From Adiantum capillus-veneris (Eukaryota > Streptophyta > Polypodiopsida > Polypodiales > Pteridaceae), in the NCBI GenBank assembly GCA_014529385.2, contig CM043943.1, forward strand, positions 106,118,355 through 106,182,354: a stretch of 64,000 bases of DNA. Reading direction: 5' to 3'. Both the position numbers and the translations under genes were made by a program. Below are positions 21,192-30,837 of this stretch, one piece after another. Each line of letters starts with the position of its first letter. The first letter of the stretch is position 1. A model generated the notes under the pieces. That model saw only the letters and a program-made list of their open reading frames with translations, did not search any database and was not told the DNA's origin.

Positions 21192-22623
21192 TATGGTGAC
21201 CGCGGAGAGCACGACGGCTTTGAGAGCTTCGAGGCGATAGCTCGCTCGCTCTCGACGGTGGAGTTCGATCGCGGAGTTTCATGGAGAGCGATTTTAGCTT
21301 GAGAAGCATTGTATTTGGAGCTTAGGAGCTTGGTGTGGTCAAGCTTGGTCGAGGAGGCGGTTGCGGCTTCCTTGGTGAGAGGAGCTTTTGAGCTCAGTGG
21401 AGCTCGTTAGAGAAGTGCTCCGCGGAGGAGAGCTTGACATTCGAGTGCTTGGATGTTGTTGTGGCAGATCTCTTGTGTTGGAGCTTGCATTGAGAGGACA
21501 TTGCATCACGCAGAGTGGAGCAGGAGCAGGTTCAAGACTGTGTGCAACTCGTTTTTGCCATTTTCGGGCTCTAAAACGCAGTTTTTTGCGTAGCTCTGTC
21601 ATACAGAGTCAGATCTACATGATCCAGGAGTTTAGGTCAGGGTTTTGGCACGCTCCGGACGCGATGGTGATGTCTATTTGCTGAAATTCTGCTTTGAATT
21701 ACAGCAGGTACAGTAGCAGGTTTATTTGTGCACTTTCGGGTCCCAAAAACATTGTTTTTGGTATATCTCACACACACGGAGTATTTAGTGCAGCAACCAG
21801 CAAATTCATAGGTGTACACAGGTTTTTGGATATGCATTTGTCCAGAGATCCACTCATGCGAGAGTGAGCTATGTTGCCATGGTCTTGGCGGTTTATGTAT
21901 GCCATATATGGATTTGTGTATTTGTTTGTGGCTGAGATTATTTGAGATTTGGCTCAATTTATAGAAGAAACTCTGTTGGATTTTATCCAGGTTCTCGCCA
22001 TAGCTTCTACGTATCCGTAGGTTGCTCTTTGACAGTTTAGTGGTTGAGTTTACTCCCACTTTGACAGGTGATTTTCAGTCATCATTTGGTTGGAGTTTGG
22101 AGTCACTTGTGTATGCCCTTGTGTGCCGTATTTCGCATTGCGCATAGCGACAGATCTTGCAAGGTTTTGCGAAATGTTGCTATAGTTATCTGGCAGACAT
22201 TTGGTCATCGATTGAAAGGTATTTTGGCAGCAATCATCACTCACATGTATGTCATTTGAGGTGCCGTTGAGTGGTACTCCGGCAAGAGCGGGTATACTCA
22301 TATGTATGACTTTGTGAGGTGATTCCGGTCGAGTTTATTCCCGGATTGGCCATTGTGGCATATATTATTGTCTCTTTGAGGTTTACTGTTGAGATTTTGC
22401 TCCAGTTACAAAGGAGACTCTGCCAAAATTTTGTCAGATATTTATGCGCGATTGAGTCATATTGACTTGTGATTTTGTGCAAGGCTTTGCACGGTTATTG
22501 GTGCAACTTTGCATCTAATTTTACAGCCATATTTGCAGACTTTTTTTGATGCGATTCGAGCCAGTTTAGGGCTGATTTGGTTGACATTTTCTACTCATTG
22601 TTGGTTGCTCTTTTGAGAGCATT
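21192..22623 (+). other. Long non-coding leader of the gag-only Copia element
   Basis: About 1.43 kb between primer site and gag start, without a convincing ORF on the + strand. It contains a loosely repeated theme, a long T/G-rich text with words such as TTTTTGGTATATCTCACACA and TTTTGTGCAAGGCTTTG. Such a long leader is unusual for Copia and could hold packaging or translation signals; none is recognisable. Confidence 0.6.
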
Positions 22624-24471
22624 ATGGCTGATTTTTCATTTGACTTCGAGCGTTATGGTCTGACACAGTTTGATGGTGTAGATTTTGTTGCTTGGAAGGA
22701 GCATATGCTTGTTGCATTGGCGGATTTGGGGCAGGATAAACCCTTGTGTGGTTTATCGGCGAAGCCCAAGTCTATGCGTGATGATGATTGGCAGGATCTT
22801 GATGAGTTAGCAATGTCTACGATTCGTTTGCATCTGGTTGAGTCTGCTGACTGGCAGGTCTCGAGGGAGACTACAACTCATGCTTTATGGCAGAGTTTAC
22901 ATGCTATGTATGCGACATCCATGTCTACAGGGGAGTCTAGTCCCACTTCTATGTCCATGGGAGAGATTGGTCCCACACGCAAGTCTCGACGGCATAGAGA
23001 CTTGACATGTTGGCATTGTGGACATAGAGGGCACATTAGGCGTCGACGTTTCAGGCGTTTGAGACAACGGAGGCGACAAATGCGTGATGCAGATTTGGGC
23101 ATGACAGATGCTAGTGAGATCAGTACGGTGGTTATTGAGTATGCTTGTGACGGCGATGTCACATTTACATCTAGCTTGTCTTCAGACGATCTTATGTCTA
23201 CGGATTGCATATCGGATTGCACATTGTCTTCACATTGGTTACTAGATTTAGATGCTACTTTCCATGTCACGTCGCATCGTGAGTGGTTTAGCACGTTTTC
23301 TAGTGGGAGACTTGGTTGTGTGCACATGGCTGATGGTGTTGTGTATGACATTAAGGGTGCAGGAGATGTATGTTTGTCCTTGCCCAGTGGTATGAGATTT
23401 ACCCTGCATCATGTGCGTTATGTGCCAGATCTGAGACGGGATTTGATCTCAGTCAGACAGTTACGGGATAGTGGATGTCGGGTATCGCTGCTTGAGCGAT
23501 CTTTTGCGTTGCATTTGGGTTCGCTAGTGATTGCGAGAGGTGCTAGAGTTGGCACATGGTACCCATTGCAGGTAGTACTGGTGCGAGATGGTCGAGTCTC
23601 AATCTTGTTACAGCCATGCAGAGAGCGAGAGACCCGGACAGTCTCTTTTGCTCACGGGTTGCAAGATGCTTTGCATGGAGTGCAGAGTAGTGAGCTCATT
23701 GTGCACACAGTTAGGGCACGACTTGAGCAGTCACATAGAGAGGTGACAGAGTCAGACATGCATGCTTTGCTAGTGACTGAGCAAAGCAGAGAGTCAGTTG
23801 TGCGAGATACTTCTATGCAGGATAGACAGGTAGAGCGGTCTTGCTCTAGTGAGTCACGACAGGAGGATGTTGTGCAAGAGTCTATGCATACGGAGTTAGA
23901 GCATGAGAGCTCTAGTGAGTCACAGCAGATTGAGTGGTCATGTTTGCAGTGGATGATTGAGACTGAGATGTCAGCGATTATGCAGTCATTCCTTTCTATG
24001 CTCGACAGTGAGCATGGGGATATAGTTGTGCAGGATATGTCTTCCAGCAGACACCTAGAGCAACTGGTTTGCTCTGAGGTTGCACGACAGGTTGATGCGT
24101 CTTTTGTGGACAGTCAGGAGATGCATGTGGCTGACACGCCTTGTCAGTCAGAGATGCCTATTGCCACGGATATATATGTTGATGCATGCTCCGTAGAGAT
24201 AGCAGAGCCCGTTAGCATTGCATCGGCATTCGGTGGTCTCATGTATGAGATGCTGATCTTGAGACCGGATATCACAGCTGGAGTGGGAGCATTTGCAGTT
24301 GGGGTTGTCAGTCGTTTGTTGACTGATGATGGCATAGTGCACGAGGGAGATATGCAGGTATTGCGTACATACTTGCAGTACGTGTGTGGTACGTCTGGTG
24401 GTGTATGGACTTACACGGGAGCAGGACAGCCGGATGCGCACGATCACAGCCAGCCATTGGGCATCGGTTGA
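22624..24471 (+). CDS. Copia gag-like polyprotein, 615 codons, without integrase or reverse transcriptase
   Basis: The start is at the first ATG after the leader. Residues 1-100 are the Copia gag helical domain (FDGVDFVAWKEHMLVALADL; DDWQDLDELAMSTIRLHLVE; THALWQSLHAMY). At 129-142 is a zinc knuckle whose last Cys is replaced: CWHCGHRGHIRRRR. Residues 204-215 are the protease active-site region, HWLLDLDATFHV, where D-[ST]-G-A has become D-L-D-A (208-211). Flanking protease sequence is recognisable (LHHVRYVPDLRRDLISVRQL). A Ser/Glu-rich middle follows. Residues 535-600 resemble the segment between RT and RNase H (GGLMYEMLILRPDITAGV; VVSRLLTD; LRTYLQYVCGTSGG). It is uninterrupted, unlike all neighbours. 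It is probably structural gag; the protease looks inactive. Confidence 0.8.
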   Translation: MADFSFDFERYGLTQFDGVDFVAWKEHMLVALADLGQDKPLCGLSAKPKSMRDDDWQDLDELAMSTIRLHLVESADWQVSRETTTHALWQSLHAMYATSMSTGESSPTSMSMGEIGPTRKSRRHRDLTCWHCGHRGHIRRRRFRRLRQRRRQMRDADLGMTDASEISTVVIEYACDGDVTFTSSLSSDDLMSTDCISDCTLSSHWLLDLDATFHVTSHREWFSTFSSGRLGCVHMADGVVYDIKGAGDVCLSLPSGMRFTLHHVRYVPDLRRDLISVRQLRDSGCRVSLLERSFALHLGSLVIARGARVGTWYPLQVVLVRDGRVSILLQPCRERETRTVSFAHGLQDALHGVQSSELIVHTVRARLEQSHREVTESDMHALLVTEQSRESVVRDTSMQDRQVERSCSSESRQEDVVQESMHTELEHESSSESQQIEWSCLQWMIETEMSAIMQSFLSMLDSEHGDIVVQDMSSSRHLEQLVCSEVARQVDASFVDSQEMHVADTPCQSEMPIATDIYVDACSVEIAEPVSIASAFGGLMYEMLILRPDITAGVGAFAVGVVSRLLTDDGIVHEGDMQVLRTYLQYVCGTSGGVWTYTGAGQPDAHDHSQPLGIG

Positions 24472-24539
24472 GAGCGGTTTTCTCTCGCCTTTTGTAGTCT
24501 TTAGACTAGGTTCCCTTGCTTAAAGGCACAGTCGCCTTT

Positions 24540-24549
24540 AAGTGGGAGG
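24540..24549 (+). other. Polypurine tract of the gag-only Copia element
   Basis: AAGTGGGAGG immediately upstream of the 3' LTR, as needed for plus-strand priming. Confidence 0.75.
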
Positions 24550-24550
24550 T

Positions 24551-24739
24551 TGTTGGGGTATAGGCGTCTGTGCCTTGCCCGGCGGCCCAGAGTCTGGGCG
24601 CCCACTGACTTGTATACCTTATACATAGCATAAGTGTATAGGGGGCTGCTCACTCTTTTGAGTCTCCCCACCCATATCTGTGTTGTGTGTCTCCTTCTCT
24701 CTCTCACTCTCCGTATGTGGTGCTCCCCGATCCCCTTCA
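24551..24739 (+). repeat. 3' LTR of the gag-only Copia element
   Basis: The same length as the 5' LTR, with about 8 substitutions, mostly C/T or C/G. The hairpin arm is shortened by one C-to-G change (GCCCAGA-G-TCTGGGC). Confidence 0.9.
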
Positions 24740-25440
24740 CCTAACTCTTATAGAGTATGTGTACAATGTCATTCTACACACTTCTATGGGGAAATCACCT
24801 TTTGAGGTTGAAGAGGGAAATTCAAAAGTCCCTTACTACTTAAAGTACATGGGAAGATCTTCACTGTTGTGAATATAGCTCAAAATTACAAGAATCTTTT
24901 CTAAAGATTAAAGAGGTTATATTCAACTCACAGCAAAGGCAAAAAGGGTTGCTGTAATAAGCACAAACGAGCCTTAGCCTTTAAGGCAAATGACTGGACC
25001 TTGCTAAAGTTTCTCAAGGCTCGTCTAAGGCATACTACGGGCAAGAATCCTATGGGCCACCAAGAGTATTATGCTAGACTAGAAAAAAGATATTATGGTC
25101 CTATTTAAATTATTAATCCAATCAATGATATGGCTTATCAATTAAAGTTGCCCAACCATTGGCTCATGCACAATGTTTTCCATGGGAGCCTAAGCCTTAC
25201 AAAGGAGCGCCACCAAAAGAAGCAATAGTTGCAGACCCTCCAAAAATCGAAGATCAAGAAGAGGTACTTCAATCTGAGTCCATCCTATGACATGAAGACA
25301 AGTTATTAAGAAACAGTAAGATTACCCGATGATATCTTATTAAGTTTAAGAATTATCATTTTAAAGATGCTAGATGGATGCAAGGAACCTAGCTTAGGAT
25401 AAAATGAACCTTGTCAATGATTACAATGATGCCTTAGATT
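24740..25440 (+). pseudogene. Chromovirus integrase C-terminal part and chromodomain relic
   Basis: Continues the integrase interrupted at 20988: TLIEYVYNVILHTSMGKSPF. Later pieces are MAYQLKLPNHWLMHNVFHGS (25130-25190), the 'Y+LxLP..+HNVFHVS' block, then EEVLQSESIL and YLIKFKNYHFKDARWMQ (25330-25382). These match the chromodomain core 'YLVKWKNYPxxDATWE'. A chromodomain at the integrase C terminus identifies the lineage as a chromovirus. Stops and frameshifts throughout. Confidence 0.75.
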
Positions 25441-25900
25441 AAGCATATGAACATGCATTTTAAATGAACAATGTTCTTGTCTTATAAGACTCTCTCTTTC
25501 TTTTATTGTGCACAAAAGTTAAGAAGTATGCATGCTTAGGATCATGTATGTGGCGACAACGTCTCCCAAACACCAAGTAGAACTTGTCATTCTACATTGG
25601 AAGTATGATATGGACTAAAGAGCAGACATGCTTGTGGCAGCTAAGTCTCTTGAGCACCAAATGGATTAGTCATCCATTTTGGAATGATGTCGTAGGGTAA
25701 AAAGGGATCCTCTACCCTCTTAGAAACATGGACTAATGACTAGGCTTTCTCTTCTCTACCCCATAGTCGAGGACGACTTAATTTCAAGAGATAGGTAATG
25801 TCATAAAATCTAAAATCTAACTTTACCAAATGATTTTCTCATATTAAATCGACCATTTAATATGGGAAGATAAAAGGGAAACAAGAGTTAGGATATAGAT

Positions 25901-26098
25901 ATGTGCTTCTAGACCTATCTCGAAAGGGGACCAAAAGGAGAGATAGTTGCATCTCAATAGGGGTCCAAAAGGAGGGACTACCAAGGAGCAATATGCAATA
26001 AGTGCTTCTATACTTATCTCAGCAGGGGACCAAAAGGAGAGATGGTTACATCTCAATAGAGGTCCAAAAGGAGATAGTCTATCAAAGAGCAACATGTA
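25901..26098 (+). repeat. Tandem duplication, about 99 bp x 2
   Basis: Both copies run GTGCTTCTA..CTATCTC, GGGGACCAAAAGGAGAGAT, ATCTCAATAG.GGTCCAAAAG, with some divergence. Confidence 0.75.
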
Positions 26099-26214
26099 TC
26101 TAATGGAGCTTGAAATACCTTAGGGTTATCTTCATTAAAGCCTTCAAAGGTGAGTGTTAAAAGTCCTTATACCTAGGACCTTTAGGTACTTTAGACCATA
26201 GGCAAGCTAGGCAT

Positions 26215-26640
26215 GTGCTTGAGGTGCTTGTCCTGCTTGATGACTAAGGTGTTTGAGGTGCTTATCATGCTTAATGACTAAGATGCTTGTTGTGCTTGAT
26301 GACCAAGGTGCTTGTCATGCTTAATGACTAAGGTGCTTGTCGTGCGTGATGACTCTGGGTGCTTGAGGTGCTTGTCGTGCTTGTTGACCAAGGTGCTTGA
26401 GGCTTTCAAGTCAAAGATGAGCCCTAAAGGTAGGGGCATGAGAGAGAACATTCACACACACACACACACACACACTCAAGGCTTAATGACTAAGGTGCTT
26501 GAGGTGCTTGTCGTGCTTGATGACCAAGGTGCTTGAGGTGTTCAAGTCAAAGATGAGCCCTAAAGGTAGGGGCATGAGAGAGAACACTCACACACACACT
26601 CAAGGCAAGCCCAAGACTCGAGAGGCATTAAGGCCACATG
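26215..26640 (+). repeat. Minisatellite of GGTGCTTG/GATGACTAAG units with (CA)n inserts
   Basis: Many short copies of words such as AAGGTGCTTGAGGTGCTTGT, TCGTGCTTGATGACTAAGG. A larger duplication (26398-26480 against 26529-26605) includes AAGTCAAAGATGAGCCCTAA, a GGGGCATGAGAGAGAACA block and a (CA)n stretch in each copy. Confidence 0.75.
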
Positions 26641-26753
26641 TTACGCCCCTAGCAATATTGCCCTCATAATGTGCCTGAATCCTATTGGATGACCAATAAT
26701 GTGCCTGAATCCTATAGGGAGGTCTAATGATAAGAATTTAGATTCAATTTAAA

Positions 26754-26991
26754 AATTAAGATCTTTCTCTCAAAGGGGGAAAGGAGGACACTTGTCCAAA
26801 TGCTACAATAAAATAATTAAGATATTTCTCTCAAAGGGAAAAGGAGGACACTTATCCAAATGCTACAATTAAATAATTAATATCTTTCTCTCAAAGGGGG
26901 AAAGGAGGACACTTGCCCAAATGCTACAATTAAATAAATTAAGATCTTTCTCTCAAAGGGGGAAAGGAGGACACTTGTCCAAATTCTACAG
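26754..26991 (+). repeat. Minisatellite, about 61 bp x 4
   Basis: Four copies begin AATTAAGATCTTTCTCTCAA at 26754, 26815, 26875 and 26937. Each contains GGAAAGGAGGACACTTGTCC or a close variant and ends near AATGCTACAAT. Confidence 0.85.
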
Positions 26992-27579
26992 CCTTTGCTT
27001 GTTTTGACTAGAGTCATTCATTGGCTAGCCCAAGGCTTGAGCCAATAGGCTTGTAGCAATGCTCTAAGTGAGATTACATGTGAGGAGACTACTGATTTCT
27101 CGTAGAGATACATCTTCTTCTCTTCATCTTCCTCACTCCTTGCTAGCTCTCTCCATCTTTGAATGTGTTTGAGGTCTTGGGATTGAAGCCGGGGACAAGT
27201 TCTTGTTTATTGCAAGTAGATTAATTGTTGTTTTCAGCATAAGTTTGGTGCATGAAGCTTTTCATCTTCATGGAATCAAAGAGGTCTTAAGGAACACAAA
27301 GATTGTATTGTACCAAGTCTCTCTTCATGGGAGAACCTATAATACAAAAGCCCATTAGAGGGGGACTGGCTCCAAGTAAATCCGGTCCTCAATTATTTGT
27401 CAATTTCTCTATTTCTCTCTCTCTTTTGCAAGTTATCGCTTATGCCATGTTAATTAGGAATGTGTAAATTGTTTCTATCTCAAACCTAGCACTCTCTCTA
27501 TCTTCATTAGTATTTAAGGAAATGCTCACTATGGCTAATCTATTTTCGCTACACTCAAAGTTATTAGCTTAATTTCGTT

Positions 27580-28032
27580 ACAAAAGTGCTTAAGAGTGGG
27601 GTGCTTTATGGTGCTTAGTAGTGCAACCAAGTGTTTCATAGTGCTAATAAGTGCTTCTTAGTGGTTGCTCTAAGTGCTTGGAGAGCATAGTAGTACTTGG
27701 GAGGACATTCAACAAGTGTTCCTACTAGATTTCAAGTGCTTCTTGGTGCTCCAAAAGCTGAGTAAGTGCTTGCAAGTGGTAAGCAATGGCTTGCATAGTT
27801 AGCAATTGCTTGCAAGTTCTTGAAACCACTGAAAAAGAGCAAAGAAAATGCTAGGAAATTGCTAAGCAAGTTCGTAGCATTAGATTATAAGTACTAAACA
27901 ATTACTTGCAAATGCTAAGCACTCACTGGAAAGTGCTTCCAAGTGCTAAGTAACCTCTTAAAATTGTTAAGAAGCTTCAAGTAACTCCAAATGATTGTAC
28001 CTCTAATTGTCTTAAAGTGTTTCTGCAAGTGC
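27580..28032 (+). repeat. Degenerate AAGTGCTT-word repeat region
   Basis: The octamer AAGTGCTT or one-base variants (TAGTGCTT, AAGTGCTA, CAAGTGCTTC) recur throughout the interval, with irregular spacing. No ORF. Confidence 0.65.
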
Positions 28033-28340
28033 TTTTGTGTGAGCTCCCCACCTTGTTACCATAACCACTTGGAGGGCACATGACAGGTCATTAGGCCATA
28101 TATGTTTGAAGCAAGCATAGTCAAGACAAAATTGGATCTAATTGACAAGCCCTAATCACAAAGTAACTTGAGGGAGTTTCCTTTTATTTATTTCTAGCAA
28201 GTTGGGCCCCTGCTTAAGATGCCCCCTTACTTCCCAAGCTATCCCCTTCCTTCCTAGGGTGTCCCCTGCTACTATACCTAGTTGTAGAGGTGTCATGGAC
28301 TCCCTTGCTTTCCAAGAAAGGGCTCAAGTGGCCATTTCCT
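28033..28340 (-). mobile_element. LTR fragment, minus orientation, same family as 8.4-10.6 kb
   Basis: Its reverse complement matches 8392-8455 and 8586-8625 and then 10453-10583 in order. No primer site follows on its minus strand. It may be a solo LTR or an LTR remnant. It is more compact than the + strand copy, which has an extra about 1.8 kb. Confidence 0.5.
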
Positions 28341-28440
28341 AATCATTCCATGCCATCTTGGGTGCCACACCTCATGTGATCCCATGCTTAGAGCTATGGT
28401 TCCATGGCTACGGGTCATCACGTGGGCATCCATTGTCATG

Positions 28441-28530
28441 CATACATATGCACATACATGTCAATGTCCATGTATACACATACACATACATATGCACATA
28501 CATGTCAATGTCCATGTATACACATACATA
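28441..28530 (+). repeat. 44-bp tandem duplication
   Basis: CATACATATGCACATACATG starts at 28441 and again at 28485. Each copy carries TCAATGTCCATGTATACACA. Confidence 0.8.
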
Positions 28531-28900
28531 CCCTTCAATTTTGATATAAACTTGATTAGTCTTGGGATAGGGAATTAATCAGATCGAGTGACCTTAGCAT
28601 AACATAATTCAATTCTGAGAAATCATTTTAAGTGACGAGCTTGCGATGACCAACTGTCATGGTAGATACACACACCTGTTAATTTTAACAATTTTTTGAG
28701 CATGTACCTATTTTTATGAAAATTTAGGGTGGGATATATTAAAACAAGACGGTCATTTGTAGACAAGTGCAAGCTGCTCAAAAATTACTATTTTTAGACA
28801 AAAAGGACAAAAGGATTGAATATCCATTTTTGAGAGATCTACATCAATCTTTACTACGTTAGCATAGAATCCAAAATCACAACGCTGCGCTCTCGTTAAC
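28531..28900. other. No gene recognised
   Basis: AT-rich spacer before the PPR-like relic. Short ORFs only. Confidence 0.4.
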
Positions 28901-28989
28901 CCAGGTGTCGTGGCCTTTTCAACGGCGTCCAAGGCAGGAACGTAGGCAATGAAGTAATAAAAAAGCATGCTGTGATGAAAGGCCTTTCC

Positions 28990-30290
28990 TTCGCACTTGA
29001 TGGGCATCCTTTCTGCAATGTCTCTTCAAGCACGTTGATTGCAGGATATGCCCAACATGGCTGTGGCAAGGACTAGATTCAACCCAAAGACCTCCCTTCC
29101 TAAAATGTTGACATGGTGAGAGAATTCATGATGGGCATCTTGAAGGCATGTGGCTCTACGCAAGATGATGATACGGGCACAAAATTCACAATTATATTGT
29201 TAGTCAGAGGCTATTGAAAAAAGATTTCATGGTTGGCACTGTCTTTGTCAATACATATGCCAAATGTGGTGTGCTTGAGAAAGCACAAAAAGTGTTTGAT
29301 GAGCTTGTTGTCTGCAAACACTAACTGTGGGATGTGCGCAAGAAGAGCAGCTCTAGACGCTGTAGAGAAAAGATGTCATGCTTGGGACTGTGTTGGTCAA
29401 GATGTATGCCAAATGTGGTGCACTTGAGAAAGCACAAAAAATGTTTGCGGAGCTTTCTATCCAAAATGTTGTCTCTTGGAATGCACTGATTGCAGGATGT
29501 GTGCAAGAGCAAGAGGTCCAAAAATGTCTAGGCTATTTTCAAGGGATGCAAAGTATGGGAATGCATTGGTTGCAGGATATGCACAATAGGAGCAAGGCCA
29601 GAAAGGTTGAGAATGTTTTTCGGTTCCTATGCAAAGAGTGGACTCTTGGATTCCACTGATTGCAAGATTTGCCATAGGAGAAAACTCTAGTCTATTTCCA
29701 CCAGATGCAATCACGTACGCGTGCATTTTGAAGGCATGTGGCTCTACGCAAGATGTTGATATGGGCACAAAAATTCAGGCTCACATTGTTAGTCAGGGGC
29801 TGTTGATCAAAAAAGATGTAGTGCTTGGCAATGCCTTGGTCGATATGTATGCTAAATGTGGTGTGCTTGAGAAAGTACAAAAAGTGCTTGAGGAGCTTCT
29901 TGCCAGAAATGCCACCTCTTTGAATGCACTAATTGCAGGATGTGTGCAACAAAAGCAGGGCCAAAAAGCTCTAGGTTTTTTTCAGCGGATGCAAAGCATT
30001 GGAATGTACCGATTGCAGGATGCACACAACAGGAGCATTGCCAAAAGGTTGTAGGCTGTCTTCACCTATGCTTGCACCTTGAAGACTTTCACATAGGTAT
30101 CAAAATTTACAATGAGATTTCTAGTCAGGGCTTGTTGGGGGTACAATGTCATGCTTGGTAGTATTCGATCAATTTGTATACCAAATGTGGTGTCCTCACA
30201 ATAGCACAAAACCTTCTTGAAGCGCATCCTCCCTGGGATGTCGTCTTTTGCAATGTTTTAAGTGCAGGAGATGTCCAACATCATTGATGC
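28990..30290 (+). pseudogene. Pentatricopeptide repeat (PPR) protein relic
   Basis: Several 35-residue-type PPR units are readable in alternating frames: GTVFVNTYAKCGVLEKAQKV (29240); LGTVLVKMYAKCGALEKAQK, then NVVSWNALIAGCVQEQEVQK (ORF 29378-29659); ITYACILKACGSTQDVDMGT, VVLGNALVDMYAKCGVLEKV, TSLNALIAGCVQQKQGQKAL (ORF 29629-30054). The units include the long and short variants of PLS-class plant organelle RNA-editing factors. No E or DYW domain is seen and frames break at least five times, so it is dead. Duplicated repeats (MYAKCG..EKAQKV) may also reflect internal unequal exchange. It is the only trace of a host gene family in the window. Confidence 0.85.
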
Positions 30291-30672
30291 AAGGAAGTGC
30301 ATTGGTGATTGACATTCAATCATGTGGTGAGTAAGCATTATCATTTTTTTATTTTTGACACTAAGAACGCAATTAATGAACACTGTCGTGGGAATGGCAC
30401 GTTCCCTCGTATTATAAAAATTGGGGAGGACTGTGCAAACTCCCCCATGCAAAGAGACTTGCATGTTTTCTTTCTTTTTGAAACATAAAAATGGAACAAC
30501 AAATATCTAATAACATTGACATCTTGTATGATCATGAACATTGAGCTTGAAAAAACTCTAACTCCCCTTGTGGTTTTTGGTGAGGTACCCCTGAGAAGCA
30601 CTATGATCCATATCCAATTTATGTGGAGGTACACCTGTGAACCACGACGATCGGTATCCCAAAGCTTTCATG

Positions 30673-30785
<113 letters not shown>

Positions 30786-30837
30786 GTTCGATCTCAATTC
30801 ACTACAGACGCAGCTAACAATGCACTCTAGTTACATC

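Larger units (their letters stand above)
20989..24739 (+). mobile_element. Non-autonomous Copia-derived element (gag-only), nested in Gypsy integrase
   Basis: Complete by ends: two 189-bp LTRs starting TGTTGGGG and ending CCCCTTCA, a primer-binding site, a long leader, one 615-codon gag-like ORF and a polypurine tract. It lacks integrase, nearly all RT and RNase H, so it would need a partner element's enzymes. The target duplication is CCTAC on the left and CCTAA on the right (4 of 5 identical). Removing the element makes the host Gypsy integrase read straight through (EKYL then TLIEYVYN), confirming insertion into that gene. LTRs differ at about 8 of 189 positions. This resembles the class known as TR-GAG elements (terminal repeat plus gag), but here from Copia. 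Confidence 0.9.
25795..27540 (+). mobile_element. Possible 3' LTR region of the chromovirus, filled with tandem repeats
   Basis: The sequence just before (25764-25797: GTCGAGGACGACTTAATTTC, AAGAGATAGG) resembles the 'CGAGGACG...purine' end of Gypsy internal regions, and TGTCATAAAATCTAA could start an LTR. No second copy was found upstream because the 5' side is replaced by an opposing element. The outer limit is guessed from the last block of transcribed-looking sequence. Treat the boundaries as unknown. Confidence 0.3.

Noticed and set aside
22878-23351. 157-codon minus-strand ORF opposite the Copia gag
   Set aside because: It is the antisense shadow of the 615-codon ORF and has no domain of its own.
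28753-29007. 84-codon minus-strand ORF near the PPR relic
   Set aside because: It overlaps the PPR-like + strand text and has no recognisable domain; probably chance.
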